From NCBI GenBank assembly GCA_001692895.1, contig KV748214.1, positions 620,001 to 684,000 on the forward strand: a DNA stretch of 64,000 nt, read 5' to 3'. The translations under genes and the position numbers were made by a program. The notes under the pieces were generated by a model. That model was given only the letters and a program-made list of their open reading frames with translations, had not been told where the DNA came from and searched no databases. This DNA is from Cenococcum geophilum 1.58. Its lineage: Eukaryota > Ascomycota > Dothideomycetes > Gloniales > Gloniaceae. Shown in pieces: positions 1 to 10,645 of this stretch; position 1 is the first letter of the stretch, and each line of letters starts with the position of its first letter.

Positions 1-415
1 ATCTGAAAGGTACCAGGCGGAGTATCAGGATCCAGTCCTTGAGCTCGCAGTCGATCCGACATCTTTAAAGGCTTGATCATCATTTCACCAGTATGCTTGA
101 ATGTCTCAAGCCAGGTATCGTGAAGAGAGATCGAGTCAAACTCTTTTGCGAGCTCCGGCCAGTGCTTGAAGAATCGGGTTGCGCTGAGGCCCATGAAGAA
201 CATGTCTCCTATATGAATGATTAGGGGTCTATAATCTTGATTGAGTGTTACTAGCACTAACCCGCAGTGTTGGTGGTTGCATTTCTTTCAAGAATTTGCA
301 CATTGTGACCTTTGCGAGTGCATTCGATAGCTGCTGTCAAACCAGCAAACCCTGTGCCTACAATAAGGACATCGATGCCAGTGGCTGGGTAGGATCCCAC
401 TGGCCTTGACTCCAT
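1..415 (-). CDS. FAD-dependent monooxygenase, 5' part (cut by window edge)
   Basis: Two exons, 415..262 and 208..1, are separated by a 53-nt intron (261..209, GT..AG). The gene continues past the window start. The chosen ATG at 415 gives MESRPVGSYPATG and then the dinucleotide-binding fold DVLIVGTGFAGLTAAIE (GxGxxG at about residues 20-25), followed by ECTRKGHNVQILER, whose Glu fits the end of FAD-binding strand beta2. Exon 2 reads MFFMGLSATRFFKHWPELA and later LRAQGLDPDTPPGTF. This is the N-terminal FAD-binding arrangement of salicylate-hydroxylase-like flavin monooxygenases. The substrate cannot be told because the C-terminal part is missing. Splicing restores one open frame with no stops, so this part looks intact, unlike the P450 remnant at 4.7-6.0 kb. 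A cryptic longer ORF (606..358) in another frame is a shadow. Confidence 0.75.
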
Positions 416-593
416 GATGGAGTCAGAGCTCGTATTTGCACGAGGGATTGTAACAGTGGGTAGCGAGGCGGGCTTGCGAGAGACGGTGGTGCCCGGAGGA
501 CCGTTCGAGAGACAGCGTTGATAGTATTCTTCGCAACTGCTTCCACGCGTGAATGCATTCTGGCCAAGAGAACTGTTCCGACTGCTGACACGA

Positions 594-702
594 TATTCCG
601 GAACATTTCTGCCTCATTCCGGAACGAGTTATCCTTGTTCCAGAATGAGTTGTGTATCGCTTTAACCGGCTTGATTCCAGATTAATTGCCTCATTCCGGA
701 AA
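594..702. promoter_or_regulatory. Repeated TTCCGGAA palindromes upstream of the FAD monooxygenase
   Basis: About 180-290 bp upstream of the chosen ATG, CTCATTCCGGAA or close variants occur at 594-604, 613-625, 637-649 (inverted, GTTCCAGAATGAG) and 690-702. The 613-625 and 637-649 copies face each other and could form a hairpin. Palindromes with CCG/CGG triplets are typical of Zn2Cys6 regulator sites, so an operator cluster is a reasonable inference. No factor can be named. The flanking stretch 703-1034 holds no gene I can recognise. Confidence 0.35.
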
Positions 703-1573
703 AGATCTTATATGTCTAAAGGGGTTCTAATATCTGTTATAGAGTATAAAAAGTTTTACTACGTACGCTAATAATGTATCTAAAGTCTCCTTATCCCTTG
801 CATAGTTAAACCCGTCCAATAACTTTGTGGCCCGAGCTCGACCAATCAATTAACCGCATTCGTTAGCGGTCAGTCGTTCTGCTATACTCGAAATCAGGCA
901 GTGGTGAGGACTCAGGGGGTGATTTTCTTGCAACCCCACACGGTAGTTTAGGATATTGGGTAGGTTAAACAAAATCTTCGTCCTTAGTTTCACGATTTCG
1001 AACCATTATAGTAGTTAATTCAATAATTAAAGTTTACAAAGGCGCGCGGCATTGGATTTAACCCATATTTAAGCGAGCCTCACCAAAGTAGAAATGCGCA
1101 TCACGAAAAATACCTTAAATCGCGATTCAACCCCACCAAAATCTAAGTACTACCCGTGAAAATTATTTCTACCTTTATGTTCTATAATAAGGGTATTAAT
1201 GGCAGCCATTCTAGCGACGAGAGCTCTAATCTTTGCCTATGGGAGGTCATCCCACGCACCTCTCTACGCTCTATCCGTCCACCCTAGAGTATAAGGGGCA
1301 CCCCATTGCTAAGTTATTTGAATCCTTATAGGCATCTAAGCTCCCTTAATGGCGTTTATATCGGGGGAGTTGCCTATATACTTTAATAACGGGATACCTT
1401 CTTTCTTAAGGAGGCGTAAAGTCCACTTACTAGAGTGCGAGGGAGCGTTATCTTACTAAAAGACATAGCTAGGTTAATCATACTTAAATATATCTAAATT
1501 GTGCCGTTATAATATAATCTCTTTATAAAAAGGAATTAAGTACGGTACGATTACCTTGTATAAGTAGCGTATA

Positions 1574-1791
1574 TGTAAGCTTTTGCAGTGTGGGAAATAA
1601 ATGAGCGACTTGATTGTAAGATGTAGCTCTAGAGCCTCTCTATATACACGAGGAAGGCACAGGTAATAAGATGAAAGGGGAGACTACTACGTAACTAAAA
1701 CAGCGTGATACGTAAGTGATACACAGGCGATACGTAGTCGATACGCAGGTGATACGCAGGTATTTTGGCATAGTACCGGTAGTCGGTTACA
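1574..1791 (-). repeat. Solo LTR (Copia family A), TSD GTATA
   Basis: 218 bp. On the minus strand it starts TGTAACCGACTACCGG and ends AAAAGCTTACA, the TG..CA ends of an LTR. The direct 5-bp repeat GTATA lies at 1569-1573 and 1792-1796. It is related to the LTRs at 2064-2267 and 60495-60741, sharing TGTAACCGACTACC at the start, a TATATA box region and GCAAAGCTTACA at the end. No internal sequence is present, so it is a solo LTR left by recombination. It lies inside the mariner transposase frame. Confidence 0.88.
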
Positions 1792-2063
1792 GTATATTGT
1801 CTACGCCTCCTCTAGAACGCCCATTCCTCCTCTACTAATAATTCTTCCAATATATCTCCTAAATGGCCCTTTTCAACGGAAATCTCTACCTTTTAGCTGT
1901 CCACTTAGCCTCCTTATCCTTCTCTTATTGTGCGAACTCTGCCCAACATTTAACTTCTAGCTCCTCCGTATTAAGTATCTTAATCGCATCTTCGTAGGTT
2001 TACTTTTAGTTAGCAGTTTTGGGGTAATATATATAATAAGGGCCTTTTTAATCGTACGTAAAG

Positions 2064-2267
2064 TGTAAGCTTTGCAGTGTGGAAGAATTGAATGAGCGAC
2101 TTAATTGTAAATCTATGGAAATCAAGTGGTATATATACATGAAATGGTGGCAAGAAGACTGCGCTTACAGTCGGCAATAGGTAATGGAAACAGGTAGTGA
2201 GACATAGGTAGTGAGACATACGAGGTGGTGAGTCACGACGTGATGCGAGCCTCGGTAGTCGGTTACA
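2064..2267 (-). repeat. Solo LTR (Copia family A), TSD TAAAG
   Basis: 204 bp, TGTAACCGACTACC...GCAAAGCTTACA on the minus strand, flanked by perfect 5-bp target duplications TAAAG at 2059-2063 and 2268-2272. It contains the tandem CTCACTACCT motifs also seen in the LTR at 60495-60741. The insertion falls in the mariner transposase directly after the codons for FWGC; removing the LTR plus one TSD restores the frame. Confidence 0.9.
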
Positions 2268-3003
2268 TAAAGCATCCCCAAAACATTGCTTCTAAGTAGT
2301 TATTATACTAGCGTTTAATGCAATCATGATAATAGCGTTTATCAGGAAATTGTAATATATTCTAGTGCCCTTACTTTATAGAGATAATAATAAAAGCTTT
2401 ATCTAAGAAGATAACTATTCTCTACTCTACTAGACCCCAATCCTTTCGCAAGAGTGCTACCTTATATCTTTATACCTCCTAAATGTCTATAAGACCTAAC
2501 TTCTTTGTGCTTTTAGCTCTGCGAAGGCCTCTCTCACGGAGCTTCTTCTTAATCATACAGCGGTGGTAGTCGGAGAATCTATCCTCTTTTGCGACGACGT
2601 GCTAAAGCTTCTTCTATTATTTATTATTTAACGTATAACTTTTAACTAAGTTAATAATCTCTTAAACTGAGGTTTAAGGCTTTATACCTGATTTAGGCTT
2701 CCTAGCAACTTGCTCTTTAATCATAGGAGTAGGGAAACTAGCTTCTTCGCACTCTACCAGGAAGGCACCAACGCGTGCTTTAATCTTTTTAGCTGTGTTT
2801 ACATTAATTCTAGCTTGTTAAGCAGCCTCTGCAGAATGCACGTATTATAGGTGGGTCAAATATTCAATCTTCTGGCCTTCCGTAGGTGGTGGAGCCATAA
2901 GTGCCGTCTCACTAATTATCTTGGTGGGGTTTGCTAAGAAAAAATTTCGCTAACAAACTACTCGGCAAAACATGGGTCAAATTCAATGCCGCGCGCCTTC
3001 GTA

Positions 3004-3681
3004 GTATTGTTACTGCTATTGACGAATCGACATTCATAAGCGCTGCGCACGGACCAAACCCGCTTGGACGCCAGCGGTACAAGGGATATAGCGATTGGAA
3101 TTTCTACGCCAAAATTGAGGTTAATCGTGGCCAATTTTAATCGAACGTAACCTACCCGTATCGATTTTAGAGCACCACCTTATTCCGGATTAAGTCGATT
3201 AATTCGGAATCAAGCCGATCAAAGCGATACACGACTCATTCTAGAACATGCCAATTAGATCGTTAGGATCTTAGAGTCGTGATAAGGAATATAAAACTCA
3301 ACAAATATATATACTCAATCCTTGGTGGAGATTCGTTTGGGATGGGCGTTTAGGAAAGGCACGATTAGAAGGTATGGTGGTTGATTAATTCATAATTGAA
3401 TTAATCTGTATCATCTGCGAAATGCTTGAAGCAGGGAAGCCTCGAGGCAATTATCCCTTGCACAGATAATTAAGTGACAATAAAATAGATAACTTCATCA
3501 ATAAAATATGTCATCAAAATGGTGCGCAACTACGTATCCAATGACATAGGCCTTGTGCAGCCTACTCAATATGTTGCTCCCAAAGATCGGGTCGCAAATA
3601 AGCCACCGCCAGAGCTCGCACTACTGCCCCCTTTCAATCCTCTCCCTATACACAACGAGAACGAATATGGCAAGCCAACCT
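3004..3681. other. No gene recognised; flank of mariner and piggyBac remnants
   Basis: AT-rich sequence without convincing coding potential. A 69-aa ORF at 2931-3140 begins inside the mariner terminal repeat and resembles nothing I know. The part nearest 3681 may hold more of the decayed piggyBac N-terminus, but the frame is lost. Confidence 0.5.
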
Positions 3682-4075
3682 TCCAGATTCTATAAATAAC
3701 GAGGATCCCTGGCAACTGTTCAGGCTATTTTGGCTGGACGAATTGATAGATCGGCTTGTGGAGNATACAAACAAGAATGCAGAGCTTCACCCGCCTCTGG
3801 TGGATAAGGGGTTCCCCCGCAGGTGGAAGCCTGCATTAAGGCGGGAGCTGCATGCATATTTAGCAGTGCTAGTCCATACAGGATTGCACATAGAAAGCAG
3901 CATCGAGGATTATTGGCTTAAGACTTTAACCATGGAACGATTCACAAAGTTTGGGACTACATTGGAGCAAATCGATGGCAGTTACTTCTACTGCACCGAG
4001 CCAAGATCCGAAGACGATTTCAAAGTAGGACCCTGTTGGCAGGAGCACGTTGATCAACTCAACATCAAGAAATAG
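3682..4075 (+). pseudogene. piggyBac-type (DDE_Tnp_1_7) transposase fragment
   Basis: The frame reads DPWQLFRLFWLDELIDRLVE, TNKNAEL, then RRWKPALRRELHAYLAVLVH, TGLHIESSIEDYW and YFYCTEP. This is the N-terminal part of the piggyBac-derived domain (DDE_Tnp_1_7), where the pattern TNKNA...W.P....EL.A.L.VL...GLH...EDYW is typical. The segment between EDYW and the CTEP part is shorter than in full proteins and the catalytic Asp residues are absent, so it is a truncated relic. One undetermined base lies at 3764. Confidence 0.7.
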
Positions 4076-4659
4076 AGGTCTATACAAATATACTGATATT
4101 TCAATATATTTGTGGCTTCATTTGAGAGCTCTGTGATGCGGCAGAACGATTGACCGCCCACAAACGCACCTTATTGATTAGTGCGCACGGGCCAGAATTT
4201 ATTGGACGCAGTTATCGTAGGAATAACGTCGATTTCCAGTTTTGACGAGTGAAATATTACAACCATCGTTGGTGAAGGCTTCGATCTCGCCTTATTCTTA
4301 GTCGGAAGCTTGAATGTCCGTTTGGGATCATCATATAAAAGAAAGCCGTCGAAAAGGGTCTAGAGATTTAGTATTCCCGTTAATGTAGTAGTTGTGTCGA
4401 CCTGTTGCCTACTACCCTATTGTTGCCTTATGGTTCAATGGAATACCTTCCTCTCATGGGCAAAAGCCGTAAGTGATAGAAGTGTCTCCCATATGAAAGG
4501 CTACTATTCACGCCAGTCTTAGAGTACCGGTCTCATCAAAGGAAGCCCACCCACACCCATATGACTGAAACAACGAACCCCCAGTATCATGGTCTTATGG
4601 ATTTTTAAGTTAAGAGATGGCTCTACATACTGCTTGAGGAGACTGACAATTTCAGGTTT
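4076..4659. other. No clear gene; possible decayed 5' part of the P450
   Basis: No readable protein was found. The stretch leads without a border into the P450 pseudogene, so the missing N-terminal half of that gene may once have lain here, but I could not align a P450 N-terminus with confidence. Confidence 0.4.
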
Positions 4660-6012
4660 TCTTTGGGGGATATGGCATCGAAGGTTATGTGCCAATTAAC
4701 TTGGGATGACCCGAGCCTAAGCGCATATTGCACAAAAAGCGTGTGGGGGTTACTCACTCAGATGCCACCGGCTGGGCCGATCACAAACCTCTTAACTCCC
4801 TTATGGCACCTCACTCTCGTTCTTAACCCTATGGAAGCGCGGTGAGCAAATACGACATGACAAATAGCAAGCGTGGTGGATGAAACGTCTTCTAAATGTT
4901 AGGGCTAAGATGGAGAGAGGTTAGCAACGTCCTTGTTTCACTCGGCAGTATCTCGAGAGTGAGAAGCATACGAGTATATCTGGTGACGACGAGGCGTCTT
5001 CCGTAATTGGAATGATGGTACTCGTTGGTATATTTACGGTTGCCGGCCCCCTGAACTGTTTCCTTGTTTCTATGATTCGTCACCCAGAATGGCTTGCCAG
5101 GTGTCAGAAAGAGATGGACGAGGTTTGCAACGGAAGAATGCCAACTTTGGATGACTCTCCGAATTTACCAGTGCTCCGCGCCTGCATCAAAAAGACTATG
5201 CGCTGGAAGCCAAATGTTCCCACAGATACGCAATGACAGAATTTACAAACATTTGAATGAGATACTCACAACTCTTACAGTTGTAGCACACGAAGCTGAG
5301 GCAGACGACTTTTACAGGTGCTATTTCATTCCCAAGGGTACTCACATCCTCCCTCTTGACTGGTAGGCCACATGACTGCTATCATTCGAATTCCTGCTGA
5401 TATCGCTTCAAGGATTTCCTCCGCAACCCCACGAAATACCCAGACCCGGAAAACTACCGCCCAGAGCACTGGATAGAACCCGGATGGCCCACTTGTCAGG
5501 GGCCCCTCAAGAAGTATCCCAATGTCAAGGGAATGATATCGGTCAGCTGGGGCTAGCGAGCGTGCCTTGGTTAAAGTCTTACTCAAGACGAGCTAGTCGT
5601 CGCTTGCTGAGGCCTCGCATGGGCCTTCAACCTCGATAGGAAGATTGATCCGGCTACAGGCCTAGAGATTGATATTCCTCTGAACAAGCCAAACTCGTTG
5701 CTCGTTGTCAAGCCTGACCCGTTCCAGATGGTATTCGAGTCAAGGAGTGCGACAAGAAAGACCGATATTATCAAGTAGTGGAAGATTGCCGAGACCAAAG
5801 ATATGGAGGAGAAAGCAAACTTCCTGAAGATGGCTGCTGTGAAAGGAGCTTTGCCCAGGAAGTACTGGTCAATGCGGGAGCCTAGAAGTTGGCTGTCATT
5901 TCGATACTTCGGCCTCACAGGTGACAATTTCCGGGGATGGATGGGCTATATGGTGTTTTATGGGTTTGGGTTTTCTCTAGATGGAAAATACATGACAACT
6001 GATAGCTTGTAA
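4660..6012 (+). pseudogene. Cytochrome P450 pseudogene (RIP-like stops)
   Basis: Pieces in order: FGDMASKVMCQLTWDDPSLS; an I-helix region, GDDEASSVIGMMVLVGIFTV; HPEWLARCQKEMDEVCNGRM; a K-helix, LRACIKKTMRWKP (ExxR changed to KxxR); YFIPKGTHILPLDW; the PERF-loop equivalent near PDPENYRPEHW; the heme loop around 5530-5580, with stops where GWGQRACLGQ would be expected; and the C-terminus DIPLNKPNSLLVVKPDPFQM. The frame shifts and has stops at former Gln and Trp codons, notably two TAG/TAA codons flanking the heme Cys. The protein would have been an ER-membrane monooxygenase. The N-terminal half is not readable. Together with the flavin monooxygenase at 1-415 it may be the remains of an oxidative metabolite cluster, which is inference. 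Confidence 0.82.
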
Positions 6013-9000
6013 GGAGTAGTCACTAGAGGTAGGCTTTTTTCTTGGCTATAGAAATGGTTCTACGCAGCTTATGAGCCCTTGCGACCACGCCTTACGTTTG
6101 CAGCCAGCCGAGCTATTCGACGCGTGGGAATTGTCTGAGTGCATCCTCGGTTCCTTTATTGTATTCAAAATTCAGTAGTGATATATCCTATAGCCCGGGA
6201 CATTTTTTCTTTTGTGGCGAAGACTCATTTGGGTCCTGTCACACTTCTTTTGCTCTTGTGCGACTCACAACGCAACGCTGACAGTAGGGTCTCGCTGAAC
6301 ATCCCTCAAGATCTTGATACGTCTCATTAAACCGCAGCTACTTGATGTCTAGAAATAATAACATTATGTCAGTAAGGATCGCGATCTGCCCGAATTAGCC
6401 GCGAATTTAGTAATGACGTCTGGCCAGCTATACATGCTCTCACACTCTTCATTTGGCAAGTAATCCGTTCAGCAGAACGGCACACCGCTGCGCTGAACTC
6501 AGCTGGTCCAGTCAGCTGTGATAAGAGATTTCAGCTTCACTCATCATCGCGCAGCCCGGAACGAGACGAGTGTCGGGCGCGGTTTCGCCGGATCCCGGCG
6601 GTCGGTCGGTGGCCGGTCGGTGGTGTAGAGCAAAATACCGCTAGGAGGATCTCTCGTAAGCAAGCCGGCTTGGGGTGGTAATTACCGAAAGGATAGAGCG
6701 GTGGACAAGAGTGCAGTGAGGTGATGCGCACAGCGAAAATTTATCAAGGCATGTCAAATCAGACTGGGTCAATATCTCAAATTGGAAAAAAAACCTGCTG
6801 AAGTGCGTCAGGGCAGTCAGTGTCCGTGATGTGGGGTGACGGCACGACTGCCAAGCCTTTGGGCTGGGCTTGGCAGCGTGCGAGGGCTTGACTGGGAACG
6901 GGCACTTATCGATAGTGCCGGGTGTGCGATGGCGTCAACGATTAGTTGCAGCCGCGAGTTTTTTTTCTTGCATCCCGTGGGCAAAGGACGGTTGGCGAGG
7001 TGTATCTCGCGATTATAGGGTGATCATAGTGAAAGGGAGATGTACCTGCATCGATCGGCATGGTTGGTTGGGGTCGGGCTTGTTGGCTGTTGAGCGTTGC
7101 CGTGAGGCCGGAGTAACAGCGGGAGCTTTGGGATCAGCGAAGTTGGGGAATGCTGGGGCTGGGTAAGGCTAGGTATCTTATTGAAATGCGCGACATGTGG
7201 CTGGGGAGAGGCGGAAGATCTTGGAGGTCCGCGAGAAAGTGGTAATTCGACTTTTGTTGATCAATGCTTTTGCTAGCAATCCGAGAGCCGACTGATTGTT
7301 GTCTAAGTACATGGGTTGTAGGGCTCGGCTGTTTTGGGAGAGTTTCTGGAAAAAGAGGGCATCTGTGCGATTGGTAGAGGAAAAAGTAACTTGAAAATGA
7401 AGATCTCTTCCATCTGGGGCCTTCCGAGCACCGGAGGGCTTTTTTTGGACATTGGTGTTGAAGTAACAGCACGCGTCAGCGCGGGTAGGCTCATAATAGC
7501 TCTCAATATCCCTCAGTTGAGCGTCAGATAAGGTTCCGTCGGAGGCATTATTCGATATGGAAGGTAAAAACAAAGGGAGATAAAGGCGTTGCAGGTCATA
7601 AATTCTATTAGAATATCATGTTGCTGAGCTGTTCTATTGCCACTCCGTGTGATTTTGCAGCCGTGTTACAATTAGCACGCAAAGTAGTGGAGGCGACTCC
7701 GCATCGCCAGTCCTGGATCGAAGATAGCTAGACCATTATAAAGTGCTTTTTCGCGTTGTTTAATGTTTTTTTAGAATCTTCTGACCGTGACGATTTGATG
7801 GAGACATTAGACGGAGGGATTTTTGGGCATGAACGGGATATGGTAGCCATAGGATATATGAAAAACAACCCTTTCTCCACCACCACCACCATGGAAACCA
7901 ATGCTTGCGCTACCGCGTAAAACTGCCGAAAATACATCATACCACCTTCTCGAATGATTTGGTGGCATCTTGCGATAGCTATCGTTAGGCTTCGGGAGAG
8001 ACAGCCAATTAAGCTTATGTCCAACTGGACTGGCGTGACACCATCAGTGCGGACGAATGCCGACAGAAATATTCTCGGGGCTCGGCAAGACGCAGAGTGA
8101 GGGGAAAGGCGCCGGGGACGGCTGATGGAGAACGAGGAAGTCATTCGGATCCCACACGCTTGAACTTTCGCAGTTGCCGGATTGGCTAGAGCGGTTCCAA
8201 TTGCTGGGGGCATTAATTAAGGCTTAGCTTGCAGGCAACCACCTTCTCCGCACAGACGCGTAGCCGGATTTGTCGAATAGCGGCTGAAGTTGGGGGTACT
8301 GCTATGATCCCCGAAGAGAGCTTTGGAAGCTTTGGAAGAAGAAAGAGCACTGAAACAAAAGCGGGGCCGTAAAAGAAAGACCTTCGGTTTCTCATTTCCG
8401 AGCATGAGCAGGAATAATGTTGCTCAAACGAGGGGTACGTAATGCCGTGGCGATGGCAGCGGAAGACAGAAGGATGCACAGCCGCTAGAAGCTGCAACAA
8501 AATCAATGACTCTACCTCCCTGCTACCTCCTCAAAGCTTAACGGCATTAGATCGAGTAACTCCTGCTGCCTTTCGGTGGTCTCGCCCGGGGCCAAAGCAG
8601 GCATGGTTATCGCCTCTACGTGTTTGGTTGATGCGGGATCAATCAGGGTGGTCGAAGATGGTGTAATTACAGCCGGTTCCGGCTGAAAGGTTCATCAGCG
8701 CCATGCCTCCTGCCCTCTAGGTAAGCCGGATCCAGCACTTGCTCGATCTACCCCCGAAGAGACAACTGATAGGCGTGGGGGATGTGTATGACTTGCGCTC
8801 GTACAGGAGGGCGGATAATGCGGCGCGTTTAGCGATCATCAGGGAGAGCGTCGCAGGCAGGGAGAAGAGAGAGCCAGGCACCAGAAATTCCTTGAACATG
8901 GCACCATGTCGGTGGTAAATGTGTTGTTCGATGTTTGTTTTGAGACAGCGCAACTTCGTGGATGAAGCAAAACACGTTCTTCCCTCTCATTGGTCTGGGC

Positions 9001-10645
9001 AGAGCCACTTTGAAAACGTGTAGATGGAAGCAGATAAAATCGATTTCAAGGAGAGTTCGAGAAGAAAACGCATCTCACAGAAATATTGGTCGAGGGTATT
9101 GCTGGTGCAGGCCTGACGCCTTAGATGATGGCAGAGTAGATTGTGGTGATCATACTGGAAAGTGAAAGGTGGAAGTAAAGATCACGTGGGGAGCCTTACA
9201 TGTTATGGAGGACGGATGGCTGCTGATAGGAAACGCAATCCAGTGCGGAGTTGTTGATGCAGACTACTGCATCAGGCTGATTCCTGCGTCGGCCTCGTCT
9301 CCACATTGGAGAGGCTTTGCGCTGGGCAAAGGCGCGGGGCGAGGGTATACTCAAACCAGAGGTGGAGCTAAGATACCAGCACATCAATCCCCCTTGCGAG
9401 TCCCTCGTCCAGCCTGTGGTTGAAAGAAGAGGTCGCAAGGGGGCTGAGAGCCTCGAAATAAAGCAGCTATAAGGCAAAAATAAGTGTGATGTCTCATGCA
9501 TACGAGTATGGGGCACTGGCAGCGTCAGCCACGAGGCGAATCAGAAATAGAAGGCTGACCAGGAAACGCAAACGCCCACAATCTATCGCCTTATGTCCCA
9601 CAGAGCATCTCTGACTACATCAACAGGAATTCTGCGATGGTAGTCTCGTGATTGAGGTATTTGCAGTGCGGTGACATTGACTGGCTTCATACAAATCGAA
9701 AATTTTGCGTGTGCGCTGCATTTGTCAAGCAGCAGATCAACGAAAAAGGAACGGCACGTGGGTACCAAGAGGTCAACGGCGTGATGGGAGGAGGCGTGGG
9801 TAGGGCGGGTAACCAGACGATGAAGGTCATCCCGCTGCGGTCCCGAGTGCAACAAGCCAAGGGATCCGTGGAACGCAGCTACCTAGGTAGAGTGCTTTAG
9901 TGCTGGGCCGGCCGCCAACACCACGTTCGCTCAGTTCGCTCAGTGAGCGTCTTCCCCGCCCTGAAAGCCTCTCTCCTACGTCCTTGGCGATTAGAAGGAC
10001 TGTCAAATTCAGCCGCGGCTTGGGTCTAGGTTCCAGCATTTTTCTCCGCGAAAGCCTCAACTGGTTGCAGCCATGCGATGAGAAAAGCTAGGTGCAGCGT
10101 GGAGGGCGCCGTCAGAGGCTGATTTGTTGTCGTTGCGCTGCACAGGCAGGATCGGGCAAGTCACCGGGGGGGCTGCGTGCGTGCGCTGTGCTTAGGTGCA
10201 GACGGCGCATCCTATTCGTAGTACTTTCAGCATGGGCAGAGTAGCCAAGAACGGGGAGTCTCAAGGCTTTTGCAAAGTCTGACACTCGTACGAAGACGCC
10301 GACGAGCGATGAATCGGAAGGCCATGTTGAACTAAAGACAGCCCATCCCACGCTGCACACGCTCTTTATTTGCCCACCACACGGCATTCGCTGCTTTTGC
10401 TTCCCTCCATTACCATTTATTGCCGCGCAGATTCTGCTCGCCCGTCCCTACATAATTAGTTTGTTCGACCGAAGCCCTTCCCCGACCACCTTCGGACCCG
10501 ATCGCTTATACATATAACGTCCCTCCACAATACCCGTTTCTCCCCTCATCAGTCTAGGTTTCAGCACGTATTACTATTTGCCTTATAATTCTTTCCCTTT
10601 CGTGTACCTGCCTTCGCTCTTCAATATTACCATACCTACCACACC
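6013..10645. other. Gene-poor stretch, no supported gene
   Basis: Several 60-161-aa ORFs lie on both strands (the longest at 7728-8213, minus), but they overlap each other in different frames, lack recognisable motifs and have no convincing exon partners. Base composition is near neutral rather than RIP-like. A near-perfect short palindrome, CGCTCAGTGAGCG, lies near 9938-9950. The last ~300 bp (10350-10645), with pyrimidine-rich runs, is presumably the promoter and leader of the gene starting at 10646. Confidence 0.5.

Larger units (their letters stand above)
1130..2898 (-). pseudogene. Tc1/mariner transposase pseudogene
   Basis: Read on the minus strand from an ATG at 2898: MAPPPTEGQKIEYLTHL at the N-terminus, KKLRERGLRRAKS in the helix-turn-helix/linker part, then RKDWGLVE and RIVIFLDKA (first catalytic Asp region) and AMFWGCF before the first LTR insertion. 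After that LTR the same frame resumes with TYD.KGPYYIYYP and continues to GRSRGGVDNI. The second LTR interrupts here, and the frame resumes with RYLYKVIVPYLIPFYKE and DNAPSHSSKW (second catalytic Asp region). Many in-frame stops replace Trp or Gln, so no functional protein is made. The downstream end is approximate. Confidence 0.8.
1037..3001 (-). mobile_element. Tc1/mariner-type DNA transposon, inactive, with two LTR insertions
   Basis: Long inverted ends match at both borders: AAGGCGCGCGGCATTG followed by a diverged stretch and then AACCCCACCAA (left about 1037-1142, right about 2915-3001 inverted). A TA dinucleotide flanks each end (1035-1036 and 3002-3003), the TA target duplication of the Tc1/mariner superfamily. 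Between the ends lies a transposase on the minus strand. Subtracting the two solo LTRs and their target duplications leaves about 1.5 kb, a normal size for the family. The element is AT-shifted and full of TAG/TAA/TGA codons, as expected after RIP. Confidence 0.8.

Noticed and set aside
2010-2219. 69-aa minus ORF starting MSHYLCLTT, similar to a plus ORF at 60555-60869
   Set aside because: Both lie within or across the Copia LTR; the similarity is the LTR itself, not a protein.
2931-3140. 69-aa plus ORF
   Set aside because: Starts within the mariner terminal inverted repeat, with no family resemblance.
7728-8213. 161-aa minus ORF in the gene-poor stretch
   Set aside because: Overlaps other chance ORFs and shows no domain, signal or splice pattern.
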